Source: Bryobacteraceae bacterium (GTDB lineage: Bacteria; Acidobacteriota; Terriglobia; Bryobacterales; Bryobacteraceae). Taken from it: DNA of 64,000 nucleotides. Under the pieces are notes generated by a model. The model was not told the DNA's origin. It did not search any database and saw only the letters and a program-made list of their open reading frames with translations. Shown here piece by piece: positions 15,027 to 23,085 of this stretch. Within the stretch, counting starts at the first letter, position 1. The number at the start of each line of letters is the position of its first letter. Position numbers and translations under genes: made by a program. The DNA lies in the NCBI GenBank assembly GCA_019752335.1, contig JAIEMJ010000045.1, positions 207,450 through 271,449 on the forward strand, given 5' to 3'.

Positions 15027-18000
15027 TTCCACTCCAACTTTTTGGGTGCGCGCTGGCGCAAGAGGCGGTAAGTAACCGGGACCAGGAACAGCGTGGCGAC
15101 GGTGGCCAGCACCAGGCCGCCGATGACGGCGCGGCCCAGCGGCGCGTTCTGCTCGCCGCCTTCGCCCACTCCAAGCGACATGGGCAGCATGCCGATCACC
15201 ATGGCGAAGGCCGTCATCAACACGGGGCGCAAACGGACCGTGCCTGCCTCGAGCGCGGCGGAGCGCGCGTCGAAGCCCATATGGCGCTGGTCATTCGCGA
15301 AGGTGATCATCAGGATCGAATTCGCCGTGGCGACGCCGATGGACATAATCGCGCCCATCAGGCTGGGCACGCTGAAGCTGGTCTGGCTGAGGAAGAGCAT
15401 CCAGATGATGCCGGAGAGGGCGCCGGGCAGGGCCATCAGAATGATGAAGGGGTCGAGCCAGGATTGGAAGTTCACCACCATCAGCAGGTAGACGAGAAGA
15501 ATAGCGAAAATCAGGCCGGCGCCCAGCCTGATGAACGACGAATTCATCGTCTCCACCTGTCCGCGGACGTCGATGAGCGTGCCGCGCGGCAGTTTCTTCT
15601 TGAAGCTATCGACGATCTTCTGCACGTCGCCGGCGACGCCGCCGAGGTCACGCCCTTCGACGCCCGCATAGATATTCAACACCGGCTGCACGTTCCAATG
15701 ATTCACCACGGCCCAGGATTGGCCGCGCTCCATCACCGAAAGATTTCGCAGCAACTGCGGCACGCCGCCGCCGGCGCCCGAGATGGGCGTGTTGGCGATA
15801 TCGTCGAAGCTTTCGAGGCGAATCGGCGGGGCCTGGACGGCGATGCTGTAGTTGACGCCATTGGCCGGGTCAATCCAGTAATTCGGCGACACCTGGCCCG
15901 AGGAACTCAGCGTTACCAGCAAGGCGTTGGCGACGTCGCGTTGCGTCAGGCCGACCATTTCGGCCTTTGTCCGGTCAACGTTCACCTTGAGGTCCGGCGC
16001 GTCGGTGACTTGGTGCAGGTGGACGTCCACCGCGCCCGGGATGGCGGCGACACGCCGCTCGATTTCGCGCGCCAGCGGCAGAGTCGCACGCGGATTGCGC
16101 GAGGTGATCTGGATGTCGATGGGCGCGGGCAAACCGAAGTTCAGAATCTGCCCGACCATGTCAGCGGGCTGAAAGAAGAACTCGCAGTCCGGGAATTCGT
16201 CTTTCAGCTTGCGGCGCATGTCGCGCACGTAGACTTCCGTGGGTCCGTGCCCCGGCTTCAGGGAGATCAGAATCTCGCCGTCGGAGCGGCCGATGGTGTT
16301 GCTGTCGGAATAGGCCAGATTCAAGCCGATGATCGGCAAGCCGATGTTGTCCAGGATGGTGTCGATCTCGCGCGCCGGAATCTGCCGGCGGATTGACGCT
16401 TCCACCCGGCTGAAGTACTCCTCGGTCTCTTCGATGCGCAGCCCGGAAGGCGCGCGCAGGTGCATACGGATCAGGCCCGCGTCGACCTGGGGGAAGAAGT
16501 CGCGGCCGATGAGCTGCGAGAGTCCCGCCGCGGTGCAGGCGAGCAAGACGAAGCTCGCCACCACGGTGCCTGGATGATCCAGGCTCCAATTCAGCATCCG
16601 CCGGTAAAGCCGCTGCAGCGACAGAAAGCCATGGTTGAAAGCGCCGTGCAACGCCCAGATCGGGCCCTGGCCCACCGGATGCTCCTGCTGGTAGACGTGC
16701 GCTTCGTTCTTGAGCAGAAAGCGCACCAGCGTCGGAATTACGGTGCGCGAGAGGAGGTAGCTGGCCAGCATCGCGAAGACCACGGCGTAGGCCAGCGGCG
16801 TAAACAAGAAGCGCGCCGCGCCGGTGAGGAAGATGACCGGCAGGAAGACGATGCAGATGCACAATGTCGATACGAAAGTAGGAACGGCAATCTGCTGCGC
16901 GCCGTCGAGAATGGCTTCTAACAGGGGCTTGCGCTCATGCAGATTGCGATGGATGTTCTCGATCTCGACGGTGGCATCGTCCACCAGGATGCCGACGGCG
17001 AGGGCGAGTCCGCCGAGGGTCATCACGTTGATGGTGTGGCCGATCACGTTCAGGAGGAAGAGCGAACTGAGGATGGAGAGCGGAATCGAGATGCAGACGA
17101 TGAGCGTGCTGCGCCAACTGCCGAGGAAGAGCAAAATCATCAGGCCGGTGAGGCCGCCGGCGAGCAGGCCTTCGTGGACCACGTTGTCGATGGCGGCGCG
17201 TACGAAGATCGATTGGTCAAACATGCGCTTCACCTCCATCTCCTTGGGGAGCAGGGTCTGAATGCGGTCGAGCGCTTTTTGCACGCGGTCAATGATGGTG
17301 AGCGTCGAGGTGCTGCCGTTTTTGAGAATCGTGAGCAGCGCGCCGCGGGTGCCGTTCTGCCGGACGACATTGCTCTGAACGGCGAAGCCGTCGTGCACTT
17401 GCGCGACGTCGCGGACATAGACCGTGGCGCCGTTGGCGGACTTCACCGGCAGGTTATTCAGTTGCTCGACGAGTTCCGGGCTGGCATTGAGCTTGACGTT
17501 GTACTCGCGTGTGCCGATCTTGGCGGTGCCGGCGGGCAGAATCAGATTCTGGGCGTTGATGGCGGCCGAGACGTCCACGGCGGAGAGGCGGCGGCTCTGC
17601 ATGGCGGCGGGGTCCAGGTCCACCATGATTTGGCGGAACTTGCCGCCGTAGGGCAGGGGAACGCTGGCGCCCTGGACGGTGGCGAGGCCAATGCGCAACT
17701 GGGTATTGGCGAGGTCAGCCACTTGCTGCTCGTTCAGCGTCTTGCTGCTCAGGGCCAGTTGCAGAATGGGCACGGTGGCCGCGTTGTAGCGCAGGACGAA
17801 GGGCGGGAAGATGCCTGGCGGCAGCACGCGCGTGATCGACGCCGTAATCGCCGTCAACTGCGCGATGGCCATGTCGATCTTCACTGTCGGATGAAAGTAG
17901 ACGCGAATCACCCCGTAGCCCGGCACGGACTGGGATTCGATATGCTCCACGTCATTCACCGTCGTGGTGATGGCGCGCTCCGTGCTGGTGACGATGCGCT

Positions 18001-18181
18001 TCTCCACGTCTTCGGGGGACATGCCGCCGTAGGCCCAAATTACGCTGGCGACGGGCAGGTCGATGTCCGGGAAGATGTCGGTGGGCATCGAATAAATGGA
18101 GAGACCGCCCAATATCGAAATGAGCAAGGCCATCACCACGAAGGTGTAAGGGCGGTTGAGTGCGAGTTTAACGATCCACAT
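15023..18181 (-). CDS. RND efflux permease (AcrB/MdtB-like)
   Basis: The 1052-residue protein has the RND layout: TM1 at 12-30, two large periplasmic loops and twelve membrane segments in two repeats. Recognisable motifs are GMSPEDVEKRIVTSTERA, PYGGKFRQIMVDLDP and, in TM4, GGLALAVGILVDDATVEIENI with the paired aspartates of the proton relay. The pump exports drugs, dyes or metals using the proton gradient. It is the first gene of a two-gene operon with the adaptor. The substrate cannot be judged. Confidence 0.95.
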   Translation of the reverse strand: MWIVKLALNRPYTFVVMALLISILGGLSIYSMPTDIFPDIDLPVASVIWAYGGMSPEDVEKRIVTSTERAITTTVNDVEHIESQSVPGYGVIRVYFHPTVKIDMAIAQLTAITASITRVLPPGIFPPFVLRYNAATVPILQLALSSKTLNEQQVADLANTQLRIGLATVQGASVPLPYGGKFRQIMVDLDPAAMQSRRLSAVDVSAAINAQNLILPAGTAKIGTREYNVKLNASPELVEQLNNLPVKSANGATVYVRDVAQVHDGFAVQSNVVRQNGTRGALLTILKNGSTSTLTIIDRVQKALDRIQTLLPKEMEVKRMFDQSIFVRAAIDNVVHEGLLAGGLTGLMILLFLGSWRSTLIVCISIPLSILSSLFLLNVIGHTINVMTLGGLALAVGILVDDATVEIENIHRNLHERKPLLEAILDGAQQIAVPTFVSTLCICIVFLPVIFLTGAARFLFTPLAYAVVFAMLASYLLSRTVIPTLVRFLLKNEAHVYQQEHPVGQGPIWALHGAFNHGFLSLQRLYRRMLNWSLDHPGTVVASFVLLACTAAGLSQLIGRDFFPQVDAGLIRMHLRAPSGLRIEETEEYFSRVEASIRRQIPAREIDTILDNIGLPIIGLNLAYSDSNTIGRSDGEILISLKPGHGPTEVYVRDMRRKLKDEFPDCEFFFQPADMVGQILNFGLPAPIDIQITSRNPRATLPLAREIERRVAAIPGAVDVHLHQVTDAPDLKVNVDRTKAEMVGLTQRDVANALLVTLSSSGQVSPNYWIDPANGVNYSIAVQAPPIRLESFDDIANTPISGAGGGVPQLLRNLSVMERGQSWAVVNHWNVQPVLNIYAGVEGRDLGGVAGDVQKIVDSFKKKLPRGTLIDVRGQVETMNSSFIRLGAGLIFAILLVYLLMVVNFQSWLDPFIILMALPGALSGIIWMLFLSQTSFSVPSLMGAIMSIGVATANSILMITFANDQRHMGFDARSAALEAGTVRLRPVLMTAFAMVIGMLPMSLGVGEGGEQNAPLGRAVIGGLVLATVATLFLVPVTYRLLRQRAPKKLEWK

Positions 18182-18257
18182 GTAGGCTTGGCCGGCAAGG
18201 TCCTCAAGACGGGGAGGGAAATACTGAGTTTAGCGCGCTTTTCGATATACTCAGGCC

Positions 18258-19652
18258 GTGAAGATCTCCCGCCGAAGTCTGCTGGCGTTATCCGCTACCG
18301 CCGTCGCAAAAACGCGACGCCCGAACATCATCGTCTTTATGACGGACGACCATGGCGCCTGGGCCAGCAGCGTCTATGGCTGCGCGGAGATGCATACGCC
18401 GAATCTGCAGCGTCTGGCCGATACCGGCACCAAGTTCTCGCGCGCCTACGCGACTACGCCGGTCTGCTCGCCCAGTCGCATGACGTATCTGACGGGGACC
18501 CTGCCCTCCAAGCACCACGTGCAGGACTACCTCATGCCGGAGGACTCCTCCGGCACCACCGCGCGCCGCTGGGTGGAGGGACTCGTCTCCTATTCGAGCC
18601 TCCTCGCCAAAAGCGGCTACCACTGCGGCCTCACCGGCAAATGGCACCTCGGCCGCGACGCCGAGGCTCAGGAAGGTTTTCGCTATTGGGCCACCGTGCC
18701 CGGTGGCGGCGGTACGTTTCGCGACGCCGAGTTCGTCCGCAACGGGGAGCGCATTCGCAAGCCCGGCTTTAAGGAAGACGCCATTGGCGACTTCGCGCTC
18801 GAGTTTCTGGCGCAGCCGCGGCAGGAGCCCTTCTTCCTGCTGGTGCCCTTCTACGCGCCGCACACGCCCTATGACTATCAGCCCGACGCGGATCGCGCCC
18901 CGTACGCGAAGAGCGACTTCGGCTGTTTCCCGCGCCTGCCCGCGCATCCGTGGGCGAACCGGGGTCTGCGCCGCCACATGAATGACCGGGCCAGCATGGA
19001 GAGCTACTCGGCGCTGGTGACGGGCATGGATCGCAACGTGGGCCGGATTGTTGACTATCTGGATCGCGCCGGGTTGCGCGACAACGCGACGATCATCTTC
19101 ACGGCCGACCAGGGCTACAACACCGGCCACCACGGCTTCTGGGGCAAGGGCAACGGGACGTGGCCGTTCAATCTTTATGAAGAGTCAGTCCGTGTGCCGC
19201 TGATCTGGAATCACCCCGGCCGCATCGCCGCCGGCCAGACGTTGGACCCGATGCTCTCCGCCTATGACTTCTTTCCGACGCTGCTCGATTGGGCCGGCGT
19301 GAAGCCCCCGCCCGCGGTGCCGGAGCGCGTGGGCCGCAGCTACGCGGGCTTCCTGCGCGGCAGGGCTCCCACGCGCTGGCCGGATCGTGTTTTCTTTGAG
19401 TACGCCATGGTGCGCGGGGTCCGGACGGCGAATCTGAAGCTGGTGATGCGGACGTCCGAGTGGCCGAGCGAATTCTTCGATCTCGAATCCGACCCCGGTG
19501 AGACGCGCAATCTCTGGGACTCTCCCGCGCACACGTCACAGCGCGACGGGCTTATCCGGCAGGTGGAAGCCTTCTTCACAAAGTCGGGAGCCGGGCCGCA
19601 CGCGGACTGGAAGAAGTCAGTGACGCAGCGGTTGAACGTTTACGAGCGTTAG
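18258..19652 (+). CDS. Sulfatase (formylglycine type)
   Basis: The 464-residue protein starts at GTG 18258 and has a twin-arginine-like N terminus (ISRRSLLALSATAVA). Metal-binding D30/D31 (FMTDDHG) and the signature C70-S-P-S-R lead to TYLTG, where the cysteine is matured to formylglycine. TGKWHLG and IIFTADQGYNTGHHG complete the family. It would hydrolyse sulfate esters of sugars outside the cytoplasm. It is divergent from the RND operon. A 34-base piece of this gene type recurs at 22520-22553. Confidence 0.93.
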   Translation: MKISRRSLLALSATAVAKTRRPNIIVFMTDDHGAWASSVYGCAEMHTPNLQRLADTGTKFSRAYATTPVCSPSRMTYLTGTLPSKHHVQDYLMPEDSSGTTARRWVEGLVSYSSLLAKSGYHCGLTGKWHLGRDAEAQEGFRYWATVPGGGGTFRDAEFVRNGERIRKPGFKEDAIGDFALEFLAQPRQEPFFLLVPFYAPHTPYDYQPDADRAPYAKSDFGCFPRLPAHPWANRGLRRHMNDRASMESYSALVTGMDRNVGRIVDYLDRAGLRDNATIIFTADQGYNTGHHGFWGKGNGTWPFNLYEESVRVPLIWNHPGRIAAGQTLDPMLSAYDFFPTLLDWAGVKPPPAVPERVGRSYAGFLRGRAPTRWPDRVFFEYAMVRGVRTANLKLVMRTSEWPSEFFDLESDPGETRNLWDSPAHTSQRDGLIRQVEAFFTKSGAGPHADWKKSVTQRLNVYER

Positions 19653-20107
19653 TTCAGTGGCCTTGTGTTTGTACCTTTTTAGTGGGACTCATCCAGAAGA
19701 AATGTCGGCTGCGGTTCGGACGACCCGCCACGTTAGGCGGCGAAAACCCCAGCAAAACAGACATATTCAGCGTGCGCGGCCCGCCACTTTCAGAATTATT
19801 TGGCGTAGTTCCGTCAACATTACTTGGCATACCAGGGTCGCCGTCCGGTGCTGCGGAAAGCTGTCGCCATGCCAGTGCTTAGCGCAATACAGTTTCGCAG
19901 CGCCGAAAGCCCCGCCGTTGGAAGCCTTCGTTGCCGTTGCGAAACAGTCCGTTTTGGCAAGACCCCAATCCGGGCCGGGAGGGCTGGCAGGTACACTCTA
20001 CACTATGCCGTTTTGCAGGATCTGTCTCGCAAGATCGTGCCAGAATCCTTGGAGACATGTACGTACGCGAACATCTCCAATTCGGCGTTCGAAGGTAAAC
20101 TATTGCC
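19653..20107. other. Intergenic stretch, possible decayed sequence
   Basis: About 455 bases follow the sulfatase. On the minus strand an open frame of roughly 65 codons runs through 19660-19860 without a credible start and contains DGTTPNNSESGGPRTLN; I do not recognise it. No hairpin terminator, tRNA or repeat shared with the window was found. It may be remains of a lost gene. Confidence 0.35.
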
Positions 20108-20608
20108 ATGATGAACGCCAGCCCTGCTTCCCTGTCATTGGCCCAGCAAGCCGTCGAAGACTTGAATATCGCCCGCCAGCGATTCAATCGTTCCACCAGC
20201 AACTTGACGGAGCCAATGTCTGGGTTCTCACCGGCTGATGGGATGATGACCACTGCGCAGCACGTAGCGCATGCCGCGCGCGTCATCGATTGGTTTGTGG
20301 AAGGCGCATTTCGTCCCGAAGGTTTCGATATGAACTTCGAGGAACAAATCAAGGCTGTCCTCGCCGTTAAGTCCTTAACGGCAGCGCGGGATTGGTTCGA
20401 GCAATCCACGGCTGGCGTGATCGAACTGCTCGCGTCCAAGAGCGACCCGGAATTGACCGCGCTTCTGCCTCTGGGGCCGGTGCTGGGCGGGATGCCCCGT
20501 ATCGGCATCATCAGGGAGATCGTGGATCACACGGCACATCATCGTGGGGCGCTCACCACTTATGCGCGACTGAACAACATTGTCCCGGCGGACCCCTACG
20601 GGATGTAA
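20108..20608 (+). CDS. DinB-family protein
   Basis: The 166-residue four-helix protein has the DinB/YfiT metal site: H52 in TAQHVAHAA and H141/H145 in EIVDHTAHHRGAL. Family members include thiol-dependent S-transferases such as those using bacillithiol or mycothiol, and many of unknown role. ATG 20108 is the first of two adjacent methionines. It converges with the Crp-type gene, leaving only three bases between stops. Confidence 0.85.
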   Translation: MMNASPASLSLAQQAVEDLNIARQRFNRSTSNLTEPMSGFSPADGMMTTAQHVAHAARVIDWFVEGAFRPEGFDMNFEEQIKAVLAVKSLTAARDWFEQSTAGVIELLASKSDPELTALLPLGPVLGGMPRIGIIREIVDHTAHHRGALTTYARLNNIVPADPYGM

Positions 20609-20611
20609 AGT

Positions 20612-21313
20612 TCAAGTGGGTTCGCTAATCTTCGCCAAGTCGATCCGCAGGGCGGATCCTCGTTCATAGGACACTAGGCCCTGGTCGCGAAACTCCGTCA
20701 TGAGAAGGCTGAGATGCGGTCGGCTCAGTGCACCGAAGGAGGCAAGTTCGGCGTGCGTGATTCTGACACTGACTTGGGAGCCGCCATTTTTGGAAGGCGC
20801 TCCGCGAATAGCGGCAATATAAGCCAACAACTTTCGAAGCCTTTGTCGCGCATCGTGCTCGGCGAGAATTTGTACCCTTTGATCGGCCTCGGCGAGCCGG
20901 ACACAGAATAATCGGAGGACCGACGTCATCATGTCCGAGTCCGAGAGTAGTTGTCCGCGAAAGTGCTCGTATCCGGCCTCCAGGATCTCCGAAGGGCTAA
21001 CAGCAACTGCCGAGGTACCGTGAGGCGCATCGGCGTGGTCGCAAAGGCAGATCTCACCGAAGATTTCGCCTGGATTGACGACGCGAATCAGGATTTCATT
21101 TCCGCGAGTGTCTGAGGTGACGATGTTCACCCGACCGGACCGAAGCTGAAACAAGCGGTCTGGTTTTGAAGCCGAATTCCAAACCAGTCCTCCGGCCCGG
21201 AAGCCGCGAAGTCTGGCCCGTGCTCCGTCACCCAGCATAACGCCGGCAATCCCGCTGCGCAGGGCTTCGCACTGTGCATGCAGTTGGAATGTCAACTTGC
21301 TAGTGTTGTGCAT
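20612..21313 (-). CDS. Crp/Fnr-family transcriptional regulator
   Basis: The 233-residue protein has a cyclic-nucleotide-binding beta-roll at ~30-125 (LFQLRSGRVNIV, NPGEIFGEICLC), a long dimer helix with basic residues (DARQRLRKLLAYIA), and a C-terminal winged helix at ~170-230 (ITHAELASFGALSRPHLSLLMTEF). The C-D-H-x-D cluster in the roll does not form an Fnr iron-sulfur motif, so the effector is open. It is divergent from the GNAT gene, which it may control. Confidence 0.88.
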   Translation of the reverse strand: MHNTSKLTFQLHAQCEALRSGIAGVMLGDGARARLRGFRAGGLVWNSASKPDRLFQLRSGRVNIVTSDTRGNEILIRVVNPGEIFGEICLCDHADAPHGTSAVAVSPSEILEAGYEHFRGQLLSDSDMMTSVLRLFCVRLAEADQRVQILAEHDARQRLRKLLAYIAAIRGAPSKNGGSQVSVRITHAELASFGALSRPHLSLLMTEFRDQGLVSYERGSALRIDLAKISEPT

Positions 21314-21437
21314 TGTCCTTATTGATTCTAGAGGAGCACAAGGTGCACAGGATGTTCGTCAGCGTACAACCATGCTTTGGCGCTTCGAGCTAAAGTTGCA
21401 TCATGAGTCAGACTCTATTGAGAACTGCGGTAGTTCG

Positions 21438-21911
21438 ATGAAACTCAATCTTCGCAAGGGCGAGCCCGATGATCTGGAGGTGCTGCTCGCCATGATGTGC
21501 GAGTTGTATGCCAACGATGGCGTACCGTTTCATGCGGAACGGTCGCGCCAAGCGACACGGCAGTTGATGCAGGAGCCCCGAGCAGGCGCTATTTGGTTGT
21601 TGGAGATCGGGGAAGCCACAATCGGCTACGTCGTGATGACCATAGGCTTCAGCTTGGAGGTCGGGGGGTGGCACGGATTCATCGACGAACTCTTCGTGGA
21701 CGCGCCTCACCGTGGGAGCGGCATAGGAACGGCGGCGGTGCGCCACTTGGAATCTGAATGTGCGCGACTGGGAATGACCGCGCTTCTGCTGGAGGCTGAC
21801 CTCGCGAACGAGCAGGCAACACGTTTATACCACCGTCTCGGTTTTCGCGAGCACTCAAGGCGTTTGATGACGCTCCCGGTTGGAGCCACCAGCGTTCAGG
21901 CTGCGCGATAG
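21438..21911 (+). CDS. GNAT-family N-acetyltransferase
   Basis: I use ATG 21438 (157 residues, MKLNLRKGEPDDLEVLL), which is where the GNAT fold begins; upstream in-frame codons lack family character. The acetyl-CoA motif is VDAPHRGSGIGTAAVRHLE at ~88-106, preceded by FIDELFV and followed by ATRLYHRLGFREHSRR. It transfers an acetyl group from acetyl-CoA to an amine of unknown identity. Confidence 0.88.
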   Translation: MKLNLRKGEPDDLEVLLAMMCELYANDGVPFHAERSRQATRQLMQEPRAGAIWLLEIGEATIGYVVMTIGFSLEVGGWHGFIDELFVDAPHRGSGIGTAAVRHLESECARLGMTALLLEADLANEQATRLYHRLGFREHSRRLMTLPVGATSVQAAR

Positions 21912-22087
21912 GACCCGCCCGCCTTCAAGTCGCGCAGGGTAGAAGAGACTGGTATTCGGTCCGTGCCAGTTCAATCGCACGGCGCCGGGAACGTAAGCCG
22001 AATAATGTTCTACGCAAAAAAAAATCTGAAAGTGACAGCGGCCCCATCGCTCAGAAGCTCAGAAAAATGGTTCCCCTGCGGTTTATA

Positions 22088-22249
22088 CGAACCCCGACCG
22101 TAAGGGAGGGGATTGCTTCGCCGGTACCCAGCGGTCCAGTGTTCTGCCGGAAAAGCCCTGCAGCGTTGGCGTTCTTCGACAATTCACTGCCGCTCGGTGA
22201 AGCCTTTGTAGGCTTGCGAAGCGATCCCCTCCCTTACGGTCGGGGTTCG
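22088..22249. repeat. 34-base inverted repeat, REP/MITE-like
   Basis: Bases 22088-22121 (beginning CGAACCCCGACCGTAAGG) match the reverse complement of 22216-22249 with one difference. About 94 bases lie between the arms. The arms lie in non-coding DNA. Such paired palindromes are typical of REP elements or small non-autonomous transposons in this kind of genome. No further copy of this sequence was seen in the window. Confidence 0.75.
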
Positions 22250-22404
22250 TTAGAAGGCGTCTAGACCATTTTTCTGCGCGTCTCACTCTTACACTTACGC
22301 GGCGGGCTTTCCAGTTTTCGCTTGCGTTGAGTGAGGAACATCCGCGCTTCTTGCTCATCCGCTGTGAGGGTAGCGAAAAAACAACCAATCCTGCGGTCGC
22401 AGCG

Positions 22405-22553
22405 CTAGAACCGCAGCAGACGCTCGCCTCGCGGACGACGTCGTCGACTTGCGGCAGAATGGCGTCCTCCAGTGTTGCGTGGTAGGCGACCCAGGTATCC
22501 TGCGCGGCCACGCGGCCCACCCGATGCTCTCGGCCTACGACTTCTTTCCGACG
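22405..22553. repeat. Mosaic of two gene fragments: E1 dehydrogenase 3' end plus sulfatase piece
   Basis: Bases 22405 to about 22517 repeat the 3' end of the E1 dehydrogenase gene (23086-23199), same orientation, including the TAG stop, with one deleted base and scattered differences. Directly after it, 22520-22553 repeats 34 bases of the sulfatase gene (19247-19280) with two differences, encoding PMLSAYDFFPT followed by TGA. Both are fragments without starts. The RHH gene begins five bases further on. Confidence 0.85.
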
Positions 22554-22557
22554 TGAC

Positions 22558-22815
22558 ATGAGCGTCGAACAGAAAGTAGTGCGTCAGAGTGTCAGCTTGC
22601 CCGTCAAGGTGGCGATTCAAGTTCGCGCGATGGCCAAAACCCGAAGGCTGAGCATCACCCGGATGCTCGTGGAGTTGATCGAAAACGGAATCGAAACCGA
22701 GAAACGAAAGCAGCAGGATTTCTTTGAGTTAGCCGAGAGATTCCGTGAGGCGAAAGACCCTGATTCTGTCAAGCGCCTGGGCGATGAATTGGGACGCATG
22801 GTCTTTGGCGGCTGA
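22558..22815 (+). CDS. Ribbon-helix-helix antitoxin-like protein
   Basis: The 85-residue protein has VVRQSVSLPVKVAIQVRAMA and LSITRMLVELIENGIE, an RHH DNA-binding domain at ~8-48, followed by a charged helical tail (FFELAERFREAKDPDSVKRL) like those of antitoxins that wrap a toxin. Its stop overlaps the start of the partner gene as TGATG. The partner is broken, so this may now be an orphan regulator. Confidence 0.8.
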   Translation: MSVEQKVVRQSVSLPVKVAIQVRAMAKTRRLSITRMLVELIENGIETEKRKQQDFFELAERFREAKDPDSVKRLGDELGRMVFGG

Positions 22816-23064
22816 TGCCAAAAATTTGACCGCTGGGAGAACTTCCCTGCCGACGTACGCCAGCACTTGATCGAGAGAATGCACGAGCGGGCCATCAGCC
22901 TTGGCGATTTGAACCAACTCAGACTCTGGATGGATACACAGCCAGAAGTCCCGTAGGAAGACTGGTATAAAGACTTCGGGACGTTCAAACTTTGTGGCCA
23001 GGGCTCGCTGGCCAAGACATTCTTGCTCCGCGGACAGATTGCCAAGGGCAAGATGCTGCCGTAA
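22815..23064 (+). pseudogene. Decayed partner of the RHH antitoxin
   Basis: The start ATG 22815 overlaps the antitoxin stop. The first frame ends at once because of an extra A in the run at about 22819-22824; allowing for one base less, the frame reads FDRWENFPADVRQHLIERM and SLGDLNQLRLWMDTQPEVP. It then meets TAG at about 22955 and continues as DWYKDFGTFKLCGQGSLAKT to TAA 23062-23064. I know this pattern from small proteins encoded after RHH antitoxins. With a frameshift and a nonsense codon it is inactive. Confidence 0.75.
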
Positions 23065-23085
23065 ACAATCCCAACGACTGAACGC

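Noticed and set aside
16937..18772. 611-codon open frame on the plus strand opposite the RND permease
   Set aside because: It is antisense to an unmistakable RND gene, is rich in the residues expected from reading GC-rich codons backwards and extends into the sulfatase gene in another frame. No family features.
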